Below are positions 54,011-63,025 of a DNA stretch of 64,000 nucleotides, piece after piece. The DNA is from Pseudochrobactrum asaccharolyticum (GTDB taxonomy: Bacteria > Pseudomonadota > Alphaproteobacteria > Rhizobiales > Rhizobiaceae), in the NCBI RefSeq assembly GCF_003314995.1, contig NZ_QNRH01000002.1:372001-436000 (forward strand), written 5' to 3'. Position 1 is the first letter of the stretch; each line of letters starts with the position of its first letter. The position numbers and the translations under genes are program-made. The notes beneath the pieces are model-generated. The model saw only the letters and a list, made by a program, of their open reading frames with translations. It did no database searches and was not told the origin of the DNA.

Positions 54011-54196
54011 TTTTCCCCTCAGAAAATCATTATTGCTGTGATGATTGTTGTGAGGAGAGTAATTACTGATGATTAACCAAAGATTAACCATGATTATCTT
54101 TTTTATAAGCACCTATTAAAAGTGACAGGAATATACTGCCAGCAAAAGCAATAATCGCCTGACACTCGGGACAGTATCCGGAAACAACAGATAAAT

Positions 54197-54703
54197 ATGC
54201 CGATTATCTCACCTTTTCAGCAACACCCGCTCAGCGATGGTCGTCAGTCTGACCTCGCTTTAATGGTACGTCGCGGCGTCCAGCGCCTGTGTCTTGATCT
54301 GAATATTCATGTTCTGCCTGAAGTTTCTTTGCGCTCCGGCAGACGTGCCGACCTGATTGGCCTGACGCGTAAAGGGGAAATCTGGATTATTGAAATCAAA
54401 TCGTCGGTAGAGGATTGGAAAGCAGATCAGAAGTGGCCGGATTACCGCAATTATTGCGACCGGTTGTTCTTTGCTTCCCATGCGCAGGTGCCGCGCGATA
54501 TCTTTCCTGAAGATTGCGGCTTCATTCTCTCTGACGGATATGGCGGGGAAATTCTGCGTGATGCACCGGAGCACAAGCTAGCTCCAGCCACGCGAAAGGC
54601 TTTGACCTTACAGTTGGCACGGATTGGCGCTAACCGGCTGACGCTCGCGGAAATGGCAGGCGTCGTGATGCCGACTGATGAACCAGCCGGCACGGTATCA
54701 TAA
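54197..54703 (+). CDS. mmcB: MmcB family DNA repair protein
   Basis: The 168-residue protein has a PD-(D/E)xK-like nuclease core: PEVSLRSGRRADLIGLTRKGEIWIIEIKSSVEDWKAD. MmcB of Caulobacter is needed for mitomycin C resistance and is LexA-regulated there. No SOS box is seen just upstream here. It is convergent with actR (4-bp gap), a common neighbourhood in the order. Confidence 0.9.
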   Translation: MPIISPFQQHPLSDGRQSDLALMVRRGVQRLCLDLNIHVLPEVSLRSGRRADLIGLTRKGEIWIIEIKSSVEDWKADQKWPDYRNYCDRLFFASHAQVPRDIFPEDCGFILSDGYGGEILRDAPEHKLAPATRKALTLQLARIGANRLTLAEMAGVVMPTDEPAGTVS

Positions 54704-54707
54704 CAAA

Positions 54708-55271
54708 TTAGCGCGGTGCACGTTTGGCAAGAATACGCTGCAATGTGCGGCGATGCATATTCAAACGGCGTGCGGTTTCAGAAACATTGCGCTCGCACAT
54801 TTCATAAACACGCTGAATATGTTCCCAGCGCACCCGATCTGCCGACATAGGATTTTCCGGCGGTGCAATCTTCTCACCGTCACGACGGGTAAGCGCTGCA
54901 AAGACTTCATCCGCATCCGCAGGTTTGGAAAGATAATCAATCGCACCGATTTTGACCGCATTGACCGCAGTGGCAATATTGCCGTAGCCGGTCAGCACAA
55001 TAGCGCGGGTATCTTCACGCTTAGTACGGATCGCCTCAATAATATCCAGACCATTGCCGTCGCCAAGACGCATGTCCACAACCGCATAGGCCGGTGCAGC
55101 CAGTTTCACCGCAGCAATGCCCTCCTCAACGGAGTCAGCTGTCGTCACTGTAAAGCCGCGACTCTCCATAGCCCGTGCGAGCCGCTGCAGAAACGGTTTA
55201 TCATCATCAACCAGAAGAAGCGAAGGATCACTGCCGATGGCAAGGTGATCATCCTGACTCATATCATCCAT
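54708..55271 (-). CDS. actR: Redox response regulator ActR/RegA
   Basis: ActR is the output regulator of the ActS-ActR (RegB-RegA) system for redox, respiration and acid or nitrogen responses. The start at 55271 (MDDMSQDDH) has AAGGA 7 nt upstream, giving 187 residues. The receiver domain has LLLVDDDKPFLQRLARA and the phosphoacceptor Asp in VVDMRLGDGNGLD. The Fis-type helix-turn-helix at the C-terminus (ERNVSETARRLNMHRRTLQRILAKRAPR) is nearly invariant in the family. actS lies upstream on the same strand, 169 bp away. Confidence 0.95.
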   Translation of the reverse strand: MDDMSQDDHLAIGSDPSLLLVDDDKPFLQRLARAMESRGFTVTTADSVEEGIAAVKLAAPAYAVVDMRLGDGNGLDIIEAIRTKREDTRAIVLTGYGNIATAVNAVKIGAIDYLSKPADADEVFAALTRRDGEKIAPPENPMSADRVRWEHIQRVYEMCERNVSETARRLNMHRRTLQRILAKRAPR

Positions 55272-55440
55272 CAGGTATTCCTTACTCGTCTTTTGTCTTT
55301 TTACTTCTTGCTGCGCCTGCGTCAAAAAGTCAAATATGCAATGTAACTATTAATGTAAAATGCCGTAATTGATAGCATTTCACAAATATTTTATTCAAAA
55401 AACCAAATTTCTCCACATTCGCAGGGATGAAGAATCGCAT

Positions 55441-56745
55441 TTACGCGGTTAGCGCCTGACGCGCCCAGACAATTGTGATCTCTGCGCCGCTTTGACCAGG
55501 CTCAGGGCGGTTGGCAAATGAGATATGCGCACCGGAACGTTCCAGCAATGTCTTGGCAATAAACAAACCCAGCCCCAGACCGCCGCCATTGCGCTCATCA
55601 TTGCGACGCGACATATACGGTTCGCCGATCCTATCCAGCATATCCACAGAAAAGCCTTTGCCGTCATCACGGATCGTGATGCGCACTGAATTCTCATCCC
55701 AACCCCAGATCACCTGTGTCTCAGCTTTGGCAAAATCCACGGCATTTTCGATCAGATTGCCCAGACCATAAATCACCCCCGGATTACGACGGACAACCGG
55801 CTCGGCAATCATTGACTTCGGGTCAGGCTTTTTCTCAACATCAATTTGAATACCAAAATTGCGATGCGGTGCGATGACTTCTTCGATCAGCGAGGACAAT
55901 GCCAGTTTTGACATATGCTCTTCGCCTTCTGAAGACAGGCTGGTGAGCCGTTGCAGGATTTCACGGCAACGCTGTGCCTGTGAGGACAACAGCTGGATAT
56001 CTTCAGCATAACGGTCATCATTTTTCAGAGCGCGCTGCATTTCCTTCACCACCAGCGTGATGGTTGCCAACGGTGTTCCCAACTCATGAGCCGCTGCGGC
56101 AGCAAGACCATCCAGCGCTGATAGATGCTGCTCGCGCTGCAATACCAGTTCGGTTGCGCTCAGAGCATCGCCCAGAAGTCGCGCTTCTTCGGCAATACGA
56201 TAGACATAGACACCACTGAAAATCAGTGTGGATGCGATGGCACACCAGACGCCGATGACAAACATCAGCGGCAACTCCAGAGTCACACCGCTATACCAAG
56301 GCAGCGGCAGGTGCCACACCACCAGAACACTGGCGCAAACAATGGTCATCAGGCCAAGCAGCAAAATACTGCGCACTGACAGTGCGGTTGCCGCAATAAT
56401 CACCGGTACGACAAGCAGCACGGCAAACGGATTTTGCAGACCGCCGGTCAGATATAACAAGCCGGTGAGCTGCAGAATATCAAAGGCCAGTACCAGCAGA
56501 ACCGTGCGCAAATCCAGACGATGATTGAGCTGATAACGGAAAGACAGAAACAGGTTCAGCCACGCTGACACAGCAATCAGTGCAAAGCTGATCCCGAGCG
56601 GGAAAACAAAATGCAGAGAAAGAGAAACGAACATCACGGCAGCGGTCTGGCCGGTAATGGCAAACCAGCGCACGCGCACTAATGTTGTCAGACGCAAGCG
56701 ACGGGAAAGCGACGAGGCCCGGTTAATCAGATCGCCATTTGCCAT
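55441..56745 (-). CDS. actS: Redox sensor histidine kinase ActS/RegB
   Basis: The 434-residue inner-membrane kinase has six hydrophobic segments (about 25-195). The quinone-sensing loop GGLQNPFAVLL matches the family's conserved ubiquinone-binding motif. The H-box is AAAAHELGTPLATITLVVKEM, the redox-active Cys is in QAQRCREIL, and the ATPase has N-box NLIENAVDFA and GGGLGLGLFIAKTLL. GGGGA lies 8 nt before the ATG. It is encoded directly upstream of actR. Confidence 0.95.
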   Translation of the reverse strand: MANGDLINRASSLSRRLRLTTLVRVRWFAITGQTAAVMFVSLSLHFVFPLGISFALIAVSAWLNLFLSFRYQLNHRLDLRTVLLVLAFDILQLTGLLYLTGGLQNPFAVLLVVPVIIAATALSVRSILLLGLMTIVCASVLVVWHLPLPWYSGVTLELPLMFVIGVWCAIASTLIFSGVYVYRIAEEARLLGDALSATELVLQREQHLSALDGLAAAAAHELGTPLATITLVVKEMQRALKNDDRYAEDIQLLSSQAQRCREILQRLTSLSSEGEEHMSKLALSSLIEEVIAPHRNFGIQIDVEKKPDPKSMIAEPVVRRNPGVIYGLGNLIENAVDFAKAETQVIWGWDENSVRITIRDDGKGFSVDMLDRIGEPYMSRRNDERNGGGLGLGLFIAKTLLERSGAHISFANRPEPGQSGAEITIVWARQALTA

Positions 56746-56901
56746 TCAGTCTTCCCCGTAAAATGTCACACGCACAATGCCTTATGCGGCAAAATCACGG
56801 CACGCGCAAGTTAATCTGCGCCATCCTGCCGCAGGGCAATCGCGACGCGATATTTCAACTATGGCGCGACGAAAACGGTGTTCATCGAGAACCGGAACGG
56901 A

Positions 56902-56917
56902 ATGTACTAAAGTACAT
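56902..56917. repeat. Perfect 7-bp inverted repeat between hrpB and actS
   Basis: ATGTACT and AGTACAT are separated by AA, in the 224-bp spacer upstream of actS. It could be an operator or part of an unrecognised repeat. Confidence 0.45.
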
Positions 56918-56969
56918 GAGTACCGGAAGCGAAGAGGAGTGCCGTTTGCAGGCCGCAAGAGTTGGAATA

Positions 56970-59453
56970 TTATGTCCCCCGTGGTTTGGCACGCCGCGTT
57001 GGATCCGCCTCTGCTGGATTTTCCGGCCAGACATGGCGCGGATAACGGCCGCGCATATCAGTACGCACATCCGCCCAGGAGCCTTTCCAGAAATTTGGCA
57101 GGTCGCGGGTGATCTGGATTGGCCGGTGTGCCGGAGACAATAATTCCAGCAGCAGCGGCACCGTATCGCGGGCAATAGAAGGATGTGCTGTCAAGCCGAA
57201 CAATTCCTGTACCCGCACAGCAATAACCGGCTCATCACCTTCATAATTAATCGCGATATTGGAGCCGGTCGGCACCGTAAAATGTGTTGGTGCCAGCGTA
57301 TCAATCTGCCGTTGCAGATCAAACGGCACAAGAGAGCGCAAGCCGTTCATCAGCGCGGATTGGCTGATTTTATCGAGCCGCGCCTCGCCGGTCAGAAACG
57401 GCAGCAACCAGTCTTCCAGTGTCGCCAGCAGATGTTCATCATCCATAGACGGCCATGGTTCACCAAGCCCGCGATAAAGCCAGCCAAGACGGCGGCGCAG
57501 CGTTAAAGCAGATTTGTCCCAAGGCAGAATATACAAACCATATTGGCGCACCGCCTGAACAACGCCCAGATCGGCGGCCTCTCCTGATGGTGCCGCCAGA
57601 TTTTTCTCCGACAGGGTTATTGCCCCCAGCCGCACCGCCTCACGGGCACGCAAAGTTTTGCGTTCAGGGTCGTAAATAACCTGCTGTCCGCCTTCGATCT
57701 GACTTGCCAGACTTTTGCGGATATCCTCTTCACTGACCTCAGCGGCAGAGAGAATGCGTTGCGCCCCTGCCCGTCCGGTCAGATCAGCCACCACCAGCCA
57801 CGACGCTCGGGACAAATGCTGACTGGCATCCAGCTCACCACCACGCCCGTTGGCCAGAATAAACTGTCCGCCATTGCCACGCGCTTTGGCAACGCGATCC
57901 GGATAGGCATCCAGAAGCAGGCGACCGGCATGGGCACCTTCTTTGCTTTGCGCATTTGCAGCCGGCAAGTCTTTTATCAGTGAGCGCGCCAGTCCCCGTG
58001 CCTTTTGTGCACGGTCACCGCGATCACGCCGGAAGCGGGAAAGCCGTGCATCGAGATCAACCTCGTTGCCGCCAAGCCCCCGCTCGGTCATCAGCACAGC
58101 AAGCTCTGCCGCCTGCAAAGCCTCGCCGCGATTGGCCGCCTCTGCCACCATATGTGCAAGCCGCACCGGCAAAGCGAGCTTCCTGATCTGCTCGCCAGAA
58201 ACCGTCAACCGTCCGTCATTATCCAGTGCGCCAAGCCGTTTCAGCAAGGTAGCCGCTTCTTTCAGACTGGCCGCTGAGGGCTGATCCAGCAAACGCAAAT
58301 CGCTGACATTTTGCACGCCCCATGCCGCACAATCGAGCAGCAGCGATGAAAGATCAGCTTCCAGAATTTCCGGCGTGGTAAAACGCGGCAGAGAAGATGT
58401 CTGCCCCTCATGCCAGAGCCGGATCGCTATGCCGGATTGGGTTCGTCCCGCACGACCTGCCCGCTGAGTAATCGCTGCCTGTGATGCACGCACAGTTTCC
58501 AGCCGTGTCAGACCGGTCGCCGGTTCAAAGCGCGGCTGACGCGACAACCCGCTGTCGATCACCACCCGCACACCGTCGATAGTGATTGAAGTTTCCGCAA
58601 TCGAGGTTGCCAGCACCACTTTGCGTTTACCTTCCGGCGCAGGTTTGATCGCCGCATCCTGATCGCGCCCGTCCATTACCCCATATAACGGGCAGAGCAT
58701 CACATGGTCGCCAATGCGCCCTTCCAATGCTCGGACTGTGCGTTCAATCTCGCCCTGACCGGGCAAAAAACACAGCAAACTGCCCTGCTCATCCGCCAGA
58801 ACCGCGCGGATTGTCCGCGCCATTGTATCTTCAATCCGCTCATCGGTTTTGCGTTCCTGATAGCGGATTTCCACCGGAAAACTGCGACCTTCACTTTCCA
58901 CCACCGGCGCATTATCGAGCAATTCCGCTACCCGCGCACCATCAAGCGTTGCTGACATCACCAGAATTTTAAGATCGGGACGCAAGGCTCCCTGCACATC
59001 CAGCGCCAGCGCCAATCCGAAATCAGCATCCAGACTGCGCTCATGAAATTCGTCAAACAACACCGCACTGATGCCGGACAGTTCCGGATCATCAAGGATC
59101 ATGCGGGCGAACACGCCTTCCGTCACCACCAGAATTTGCGTCTGCGCATTATAGCGGCTGTCGAGACGCATCCGGTAACCGACCGTCTTGCCAACCTCCT
59201 CGCCAAGCAAGCGTGCCATTTGTGTGGCCGCAGCACGTGCTGCCAGTCTGCGCGGCTCCAGCACAATAATCCGTCCGTCCTTGCGCCAGTCTGCTTGCAA
59301 CAGATGCAACGGCACCAAAGTCGTCTTACCCGCACCGGGCGGCGCAACCAGAACGGCAGAGCCGCCAGCCTGCAAGGCATGATCCAGTTGCGGCAGCGCC
59401 TCGCGAACGGGCAAAAGCGGAAGAGATGAAACGGACTGCTGAGGCAAAGACAA
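56970..59453 (-). CDS. hrpB: ATP-dependent RNA helicase HrpB
   Basis: This is a DEAH-type helicase of the HrpA/HrpB group; the biological role in this order is poorly known. Walker A is APPGAGKTTLVPL, motif II DEFHERSLDADFG, motif III MSATLDG, and motif VI QRAGRAGRTQSG. The HrpB-specific C-terminal domain is complete, ending with LPNFWKGSWADVRTDMRGRYPRHVWPENP. The start is uncertain: the frame opens at a TTG at 59501, but homology begins near LSLPQQS, so I use the TTG at 59453 (827 residues). It precedes actS on the same strand. Confidence 0.93.
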   Translation of the reverse strand: MSLPQQSVSSLPLLPVREALPQLDHALQAGGSAVLVAPPGAGKTTLVPLHLLQADWRKDGRIIVLEPRRLAARAAATQMARLLGEEVGKTVGYRMRLDSRYNAQTQILVVTEGVFARMILDDPELSGISAVLFDEFHERSLDADFGLALALDVQGALRPDLKILVMSATLDGARVAELLDNAPVVESEGRSFPVEIRYQERKTDERIEDTMARTIRAVLADEQGSLLCFLPGQGEIERTVRALEGRIGDHVMLCPLYGVMDGRDQDAAIKPAPEGKRKVVLATSIAETSITIDGVRVVIDSGLSRQPRFEPATGLTRLETVRASQAAITQRAGRAGRTQSGIAIRLWHEGQTSSLPRFTTPEILEADLSSLLLDCAAWGVQNVSDLRLLDQPSAASLKEAATLLKRLGALDNDGRLTVSGEQIRKLALPVRLAHMVAEAANRGEALQAAELAVLMTERGLGGNEVDLDARLSRFRRDRGDRAQKARGLARSLIKDLPAANAQSKEGAHAGRLLLDAYPDRVAKARGNGGQFILANGRGGELDASQHLSRASWLVVADLTGRAGAQRILSAAEVSEEDIRKSLASQIEGGQQVIYDPERKTLRAREAVRLGAITLSEKNLAAPSGEAADLGVVQAVRQYGLYILPWDKSALTLRRRLGWLYRGLGEPWPSMDDEHLLATLEDWLLPFLTGEARLDKISQSALMNGLRSLVPFDLQRQIDTLAPTHFTVPTGSNIAINYEGDEPVIAVRVQELFGLTAHPSIARDTVPLLLELLSPAHRPIQITRDLPNFWKGSWADVRTDMRGRYPRHVWPENPAEADPTRRAKPRGT

Positions 59454-59541
59454 CGCACCTGATAAATGATTCTGATTGCAGCGAATTATAAACAGCCGCA
59501 ATGTGCTTTGCTATTCTTGAGGAGCAGATATGGCACATCAA

Positions 59542-59570
59542 TTGACATACTCCCCCATAGTATATATTTT
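59542..59570 (+). promoter_or_regulatory. Promoter of the frm operon
   Basis: TTGACA (59542-59547) is followed after 17 bp by TATTTT (59565-59570), or after 15 bp by TATATT. The spacer is almost entirely filled by the FrmR-type operator. Confidence 0.65.
59547..59563. promoter_or_regulatory. frmR operator: FrmR/CsoR-family operator
   Basis: ATACTCCCCCATAGTAT: AT-rich inverted ends around a C/G tract. This is the layout of RcnR/FrmR-type operators (TACT-G/C tract-AGTA). It overlaps the promoter spacer, so bound FrmR would block RNA polymerase. Confidence 0.8.
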
Positions 59571-59597
59571 CATCAGCATATTCATCGGTAGAAAACC

Positions 59598-59879
59598 ATG
59601 CCCCACTCACCGGAAGCCAAAAAACGCGTCATGACACGCCTGCGCCGTATTAAAGGTCAGGCGGAGGCGCTTGAGCGCGCGGTTGAGGAAGGCACAGAAT
59701 GCGGCGCGCTTTTACAGCAGCTTGCCGCCATGCGCGGTGCCGCTACCGGCCTGATGGCTGAAGTGCTGGAAAGCCATTTAAAAGAGACCTTCCAGCAACC
59801 GCAAGCAGCTCTGTCTCCGGCTGAAATGGATACAGAAATCGACCAGCTTATGCGGATCATCCGCTCTTATCTGAAATAA
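59598..59879 (+). CDS. frmR: Formaldehyde-sensing repressor FrmR
   Basis: FrmR, a four-helix DUF156/CsoR-family repressor, is released from DNA when formaldehyde crosslinks its N-terminal Pro to a Cys. Here Pro2 follows the initiator Met ([21 protein letters not shown]), Cys35 is in [10 protein letters not shown] and His60 in LESHLKETF, matching FrmR. The missing extra metal ligands and the frmA neighbour argue against a copper or nickel sensor. It is the first gene of the frm operon. Confidence 0.93.
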   Translation: MPHSPEAKKRVMTRLRRIKGQAEALERAVEEGTECGALLQQLAAMRGAATGLMAEVLESHLKETFQQPQAALSPAEMDTEIDQLMRIIRSYLK

Positions 59880-59908
59880 AAGACACTGATTTAAAGAGGA
59901 ACAAAGCC

Positions 59909-61021
59909 ATGAAATCGCGTGCAGCTGTTGCCTGGGAGGCCAATAAGCCCCTCACTATTGAAACAATCGAAATCGGTGGTCCGAAGCCAGGTGAAGTGCT
60001 GGTGGAAATCATGGCAACCGGTGTGTGCCATACCGACGCCTATACGCTGTCCGGCCTTGATTCAGAGGGCAAATTTCCGGCCATTCTCGGCCATGAAGGT
60101 GCAGGTATTGTGCGCGAAGTCGGTGCTGGCGTCACCACGCTGCGTCCGGGCGACCATGTGATCCCGCTTTACACACCAGAATGCCGTTCGTGCAAAACCT
60201 GTTTGTCGCAGCGCTCCAATCTCTGCACCTCGATCCGCGCCACACAGGGTCAGGGCCTGATGCCGGACCGCACCTCGCGCTTCTCCTGCGATGGCGGCGA
60301 AATCTTCCATTATATGGGCTGCTCGACCTTCTCGAACTTCACCGTTCTGCCAGAAATCGCGCTGGCCAAAGTGCGTGAAGATGCTCCTTTCGACAAGATC
60401 TGCTATATCGGCTGCGGTGTCACCACCGGCATCGGCGCTGTGATTTACACTGCAAAAGTACGTCCGGGCTCCAATGTCGTGGTTTTCGGCCTCGGCGGTA
60501 TCGGCCTCAATGTTATTCAGGGTGCCCGTATGGTTGGTGCCGATAAGATCATCGGTGTTGATATCAATCCGGCCAAAGTGGAAATGGCGAAAAAATTTGG
60601 CATGACCGACTTCATCAATCCGCGTGAAATCGGCAATGATAAAGTGGTGCAGGCCATTCAGGATCTGACTGACGGTGGTGCCGACTATTCCTTTGACGCC
60701 ACCGGCAATACCGATGTGATGCGTCAGGCACTGGAATGCACCCATCGCGGCTGGGGCGAAAGCATCATCATCGGCGTGGCCGAAGCTGGCAAAGAAATCG
60801 CCACCCGTCCGTTCCAGTTGGTCACCGGCCGTGTCTGGAAAGGCACAGCATTCGGTGGTGCACGCGGCCGCACCGATGTGCCGAAAATCGTTGACTGGTA
60901 CATGGACGGCAAGATCAATATTGATGATCTGATCACCCATAAAATGCCGCTCGACGAGATCAACACCGCGTTTGATCTGATGCATGAAGGCAAATCGATC
61001 CGCTCGGTTATCACATTCTGA
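59909..61021 (+). CDS. frmA: S-(hydroxymethyl)glutathione dehydrogenase (class III alcohol dehydrogenase)
   Basis: FrmA oxidises the glutathione-formaldehyde adduct to S-formylglutathione with NAD; class III enzymes can also reduce S-nitrosoglutathione. The 370-residue protein has the catalytic zinc Cys in [29 protein letters not shown], the structural zinc loop [15 protein letters not shown], and the Rossmann loop [17 protein letters not shown]. The stop overlaps the next start by 1 bp. Confidence 0.96.
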   Translation: MKSRAAVAWEANKPLTIETIEIGGPKPGEVLVEIMATGVCHTDAYTLSGLDSEGKFPAILGHEGAGIVREVGAGVTTLRPGDHVIPLYTPECRSCKTCLSQRSNLCTSIRATQGQGLMPDRTSRFSCDGGEIFHYMGCSTFSNFTVLPEIALAKVREDAPFDKICYIGCGVTTGIGAVIYTAKVRPGSNVVVFGLGGIGLNVIQGARMVGADKIIGVDINPAKVEMAKKFGMTDFINPREIGNDKVVQAIQDLTDGGADYSFDATGNTDVMRQALECTHRGWGESIIIGVAEAGKEIATRPFQLVTGRVWKGTAFGGARGRTDVPKIVDWYMDGKINIDDLITHKMPLDEINTAFDLMHEGKSIRSVITF

Positions 61022-61482
61022 TGACACAGTTTATTTCCCTGTGGCATGAGATCGACGATCTGGCTCCCCGCGCGCTCTACGCAATGCTAAAACTGCGTAT
61101 GGATGTCTTCATCGTTGAGCAAAATTGTGCCTTTGCGGAGATAGACGGCAAGGATATCGGCGCCTTTCACTTGCGCATTCTTGATGGTGAGGAACTCGTA
61201 GCATATTTGCGGGTTCTGCTACCGGAAAAGGATACGCAAGTGAAAATCGGTCGCGTTGTAGTAGCGCCAAACTATCGGGGCTACAAACTCGGCCAGCGCC
61301 TGATGCAGGAAGCAGTTAATTTTGCACAAGCACGTTTTCCCGGCCACCCCATTGAGCTGGGCGGGCAAAGCCATTTGCAAAAATTCTATGGCTCCTTCGG
61401 CTTTGTTGCCATTTCAGAAGAATATCTGGAAGACAATATTCCGCATATTGATATGCGCCTCGATCCCAAAACGGTAGCCTGA
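61021..61482 (+). CDS. GNAT family acetyltransferase (ElaA-like)
   Basis: The 153-residue protein has ElaA/GNAT motifs: LYAMLKLRMDVFIVEQNCAFAEIDGKD, LRVLLPEKD, and the acetyl-CoA loop IGRVVVAPNYRGYKLGQRLMQEA, ending GFVAISEEYLEDNIPHIDMRL. It starts on the frmA stop (TGATG), so it is translated with the frm operon. The substrate is unknown; no link between ElaA and formaldehyde is established. Confidence 0.9.
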   Translation: MTQFISLWHEIDDLAPRALYAMLKLRMDVFIVEQNCAFAEIDGKDIGAFHLRILDGEELVAYLRVLLPEKDTQVKIGRVVVAPNYRGYKLGQRLMQEAVNFAQARFPGHPIELGGQSHLQKFYGSFGFVAISEEYLEDNIPHIDMRLDPKTVA

Positions 61483-61483
61483 C

Positions 61484-62125
61484 ATGAAAATACTTCAACT
61501 GCGTCATATGCCTTTTTATCTGGCAGCCATTCTTGGTGTCGCAGGTTTTTCACTGTCCTATCCTTTTGACAAACCGCTCGCGCCGGTTATCGGCGCGAAT
61601 TGTTTTTTCATCACCTTTCTGATTGCCGCTTTAACACGCTTGTCCTATCTCACGCCGGAGCGGCTGCGCAGAAAGAACGATCATACAGATGCCCCCGCAC
61701 CGGTCATCTTCGGCCTGACACTGGCCATTGTTATTGTTGCGGTTGTCTCCATGTTCATTCTGGTGAACCGCAAGCCGGAGCCGGATATTCTCTCGCTGCT
61801 CACCACTTTGCTGTCAGTGCCGCTGGGCTGGGCAACAATGCATATGATGGCCGCTCTGCATTACGCCCATGTCTATTGGCAACGCAAAGACGGCAATGAC
61901 GCAGATCCATATAAACGGGGCATGGAAATTCCCAATACCCCCGATCCGGCAGGCTGGGACTTTGTCTATTGTGCTTATATGATCGGCATGTCTGCCGGTA
62001 CCGGTGACACAGCAGTGACCACCAGACAAATGCGGGCGCTGACACTGCCGCATTGCATTATTTCTTTCTTTTTCAACACAGTTCTGGTTGCGGCAGCGGT
62101 TAATGTCGCGATGGAACTGGGCTGA
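61484..62125 (+). CDS. DUF1345 membrane protein
   Basis: The 213-residue inner-membrane protein has about five hydrophobic helices and the DUF1345 pattern, including TLLSVPLGWATMHMMAALHYAHVYW and the C-terminal FVYCAYMIGMSAGTGDTAVTTRQMRALTLPHCIISFFFNTVLVAAAVN. That region resembles the pore-helix filter segment of two-helix ion channels. Function is unknown. It lies 1 bp after the GNAT stop and 19 bp before fghA, so it belongs to the frm transcript. Confidence 0.87.
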   Translation: MKILQLRHMPFYLAAILGVAGFSLSYPFDKPLAPVIGANCFFITFLIAALTRLSYLTPERLRRKNDHTDAPAPVIFGLTLAIVIVAVVSMFILVNRKPEPDILSLLTTLLSVPLGWATMHMMAALHYAHVYWQRKDGNDADPYKRGMEIPNTPDPAGWDFVYCAYMIGMSAGTGDTAVTTRQMRALTLPHCIISFFFNTVLVAAAVNVAMELG

Positions 62126-62144
62126 AATCTTTTAGGAGCCCCAT

Positions 62145-62975
62145 ATGGAAACCATTTCAAAAGCCAAAGCATTTGGTGGCACGCAAGGCGTCTATCGCCA
62201 TAAAAGCGATGCCTGCCAATGTGATATGACCTTTGCACTGTTTCTGCCGCCACAGGCCGAACAGGAGCCCGTGCCGGTGTTGTGGTATCTCTCCGGCCTG
62301 ACCTGCACACATCAGAATGTGATGGATAAGGGCGAATATCGCCGCCTTGCTGCCGAGCTGGGCATTGCTATCCTCTGCCCGGATACGAGCCCGCGCGGTG
62401 ATGATGTGCCGGACGAACCGGATAACTGGCAGTTTGGTAAAGGTGCAGGCTTCTATCTCGATGCCACAGAAGCGCCTTTTGCCCAAAATTATAAAATGTA
62501 CAGCTATATCACCGAAGAACTGACCAAACTGGTGGCTCAGGAATTTCCGCTGGATATGTCCCGTCAGGCGATCACCGGTCACTCCATGGGCGGTCATGGC
62601 GCGATCACCATCGCCCTGAAAAACCCTGAACGCTTCAAATCTGTTTCGGCCTTTGCACCCATTGCCCAGCCTTCCACAGCCGGATGGTCAAAGCCTGCAT
62701 TTGAGAAATATCTCGGGAACGATCAGAGCTCATGGCGCGCTTATGATACAACCGCGCTGATTGAAGACGGCCACCGGATTGAGAACCTGCTAGTTGATCA
62801 GGGGACTTCGGACAGTTTTCTGGATGATGGCCTGCGCCCATGGCTATTGCAGGAAGCCTGCAATAAAGCCGGTATTCCGCTGACGCTGAATATGCAGGAA
62901 GGCTATGACCATTCGTATTATTTCATCTCAACCTTTATGGATGAGCATTTGCGCTGGCACGCAGCCCGCTTATGA
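62145..62975 (+). CDS. fghA: S-formylglutathione hydrolase
   Basis: The enzyme hydrolyses S-formylglutathione to formate and glutathione, completing glutathione-dependent formaldehyde oxidation after FrmA. The 276-residue alpha/beta hydrolase of the esterase D type has VLWYLSGLTCTHQNVMDKG, the nucleophile Ser in ITGHSMGGHGAI, and His in GYDHSYYFISTF; the acid is probably the Asp in LVDQGTSDSFLDD. AGGAG lies before the ATG. Confidence 0.96.
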   Translation: METISKAKAFGGTQGVYRHKSDACQCDMTFALFLPPQAEQEPVPVLWYLSGLTCTHQNVMDKGEYRRLAAELGIAILCPDTSPRGDDVPDEPDNWQFGKGAGFYLDATEAPFAQNYKMYSYITEELTKLVAQEFPLDMSRQAITGHSMGGHGAITIALKNPERFKSVSAFAPIAQPSTAGWSKPAFEKYLGNDQSSWRAYDTTALIEDGHRIENLLVDQGTSDSFLDDGLRPWLLQEACNKAGIPLTLNMQEGYDHSYYFISTFMDEHLRWHAARL

Positions 62976-63025
62976 TATTTCGGCTTTGACGGGCTGCATG
63001 CCCCTAATAAGTGCCGCGCTGAAAC

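Noticed and set aside
56739-57143. 134-codon plus-strand frame over the actS/hrpB junction
   Set aside because: It overlaps the certain hrpB 3' end in antisense and has no recognisable domain.
60062-61027. 321-codon open frame antisense to frmA
   Set aside because: It mirrors the frmA codons, has no ribosome site or family match, and frmA is certain. The same holds for long antisense frames over metH, cysI, mutS, malic enzyme and glnD.
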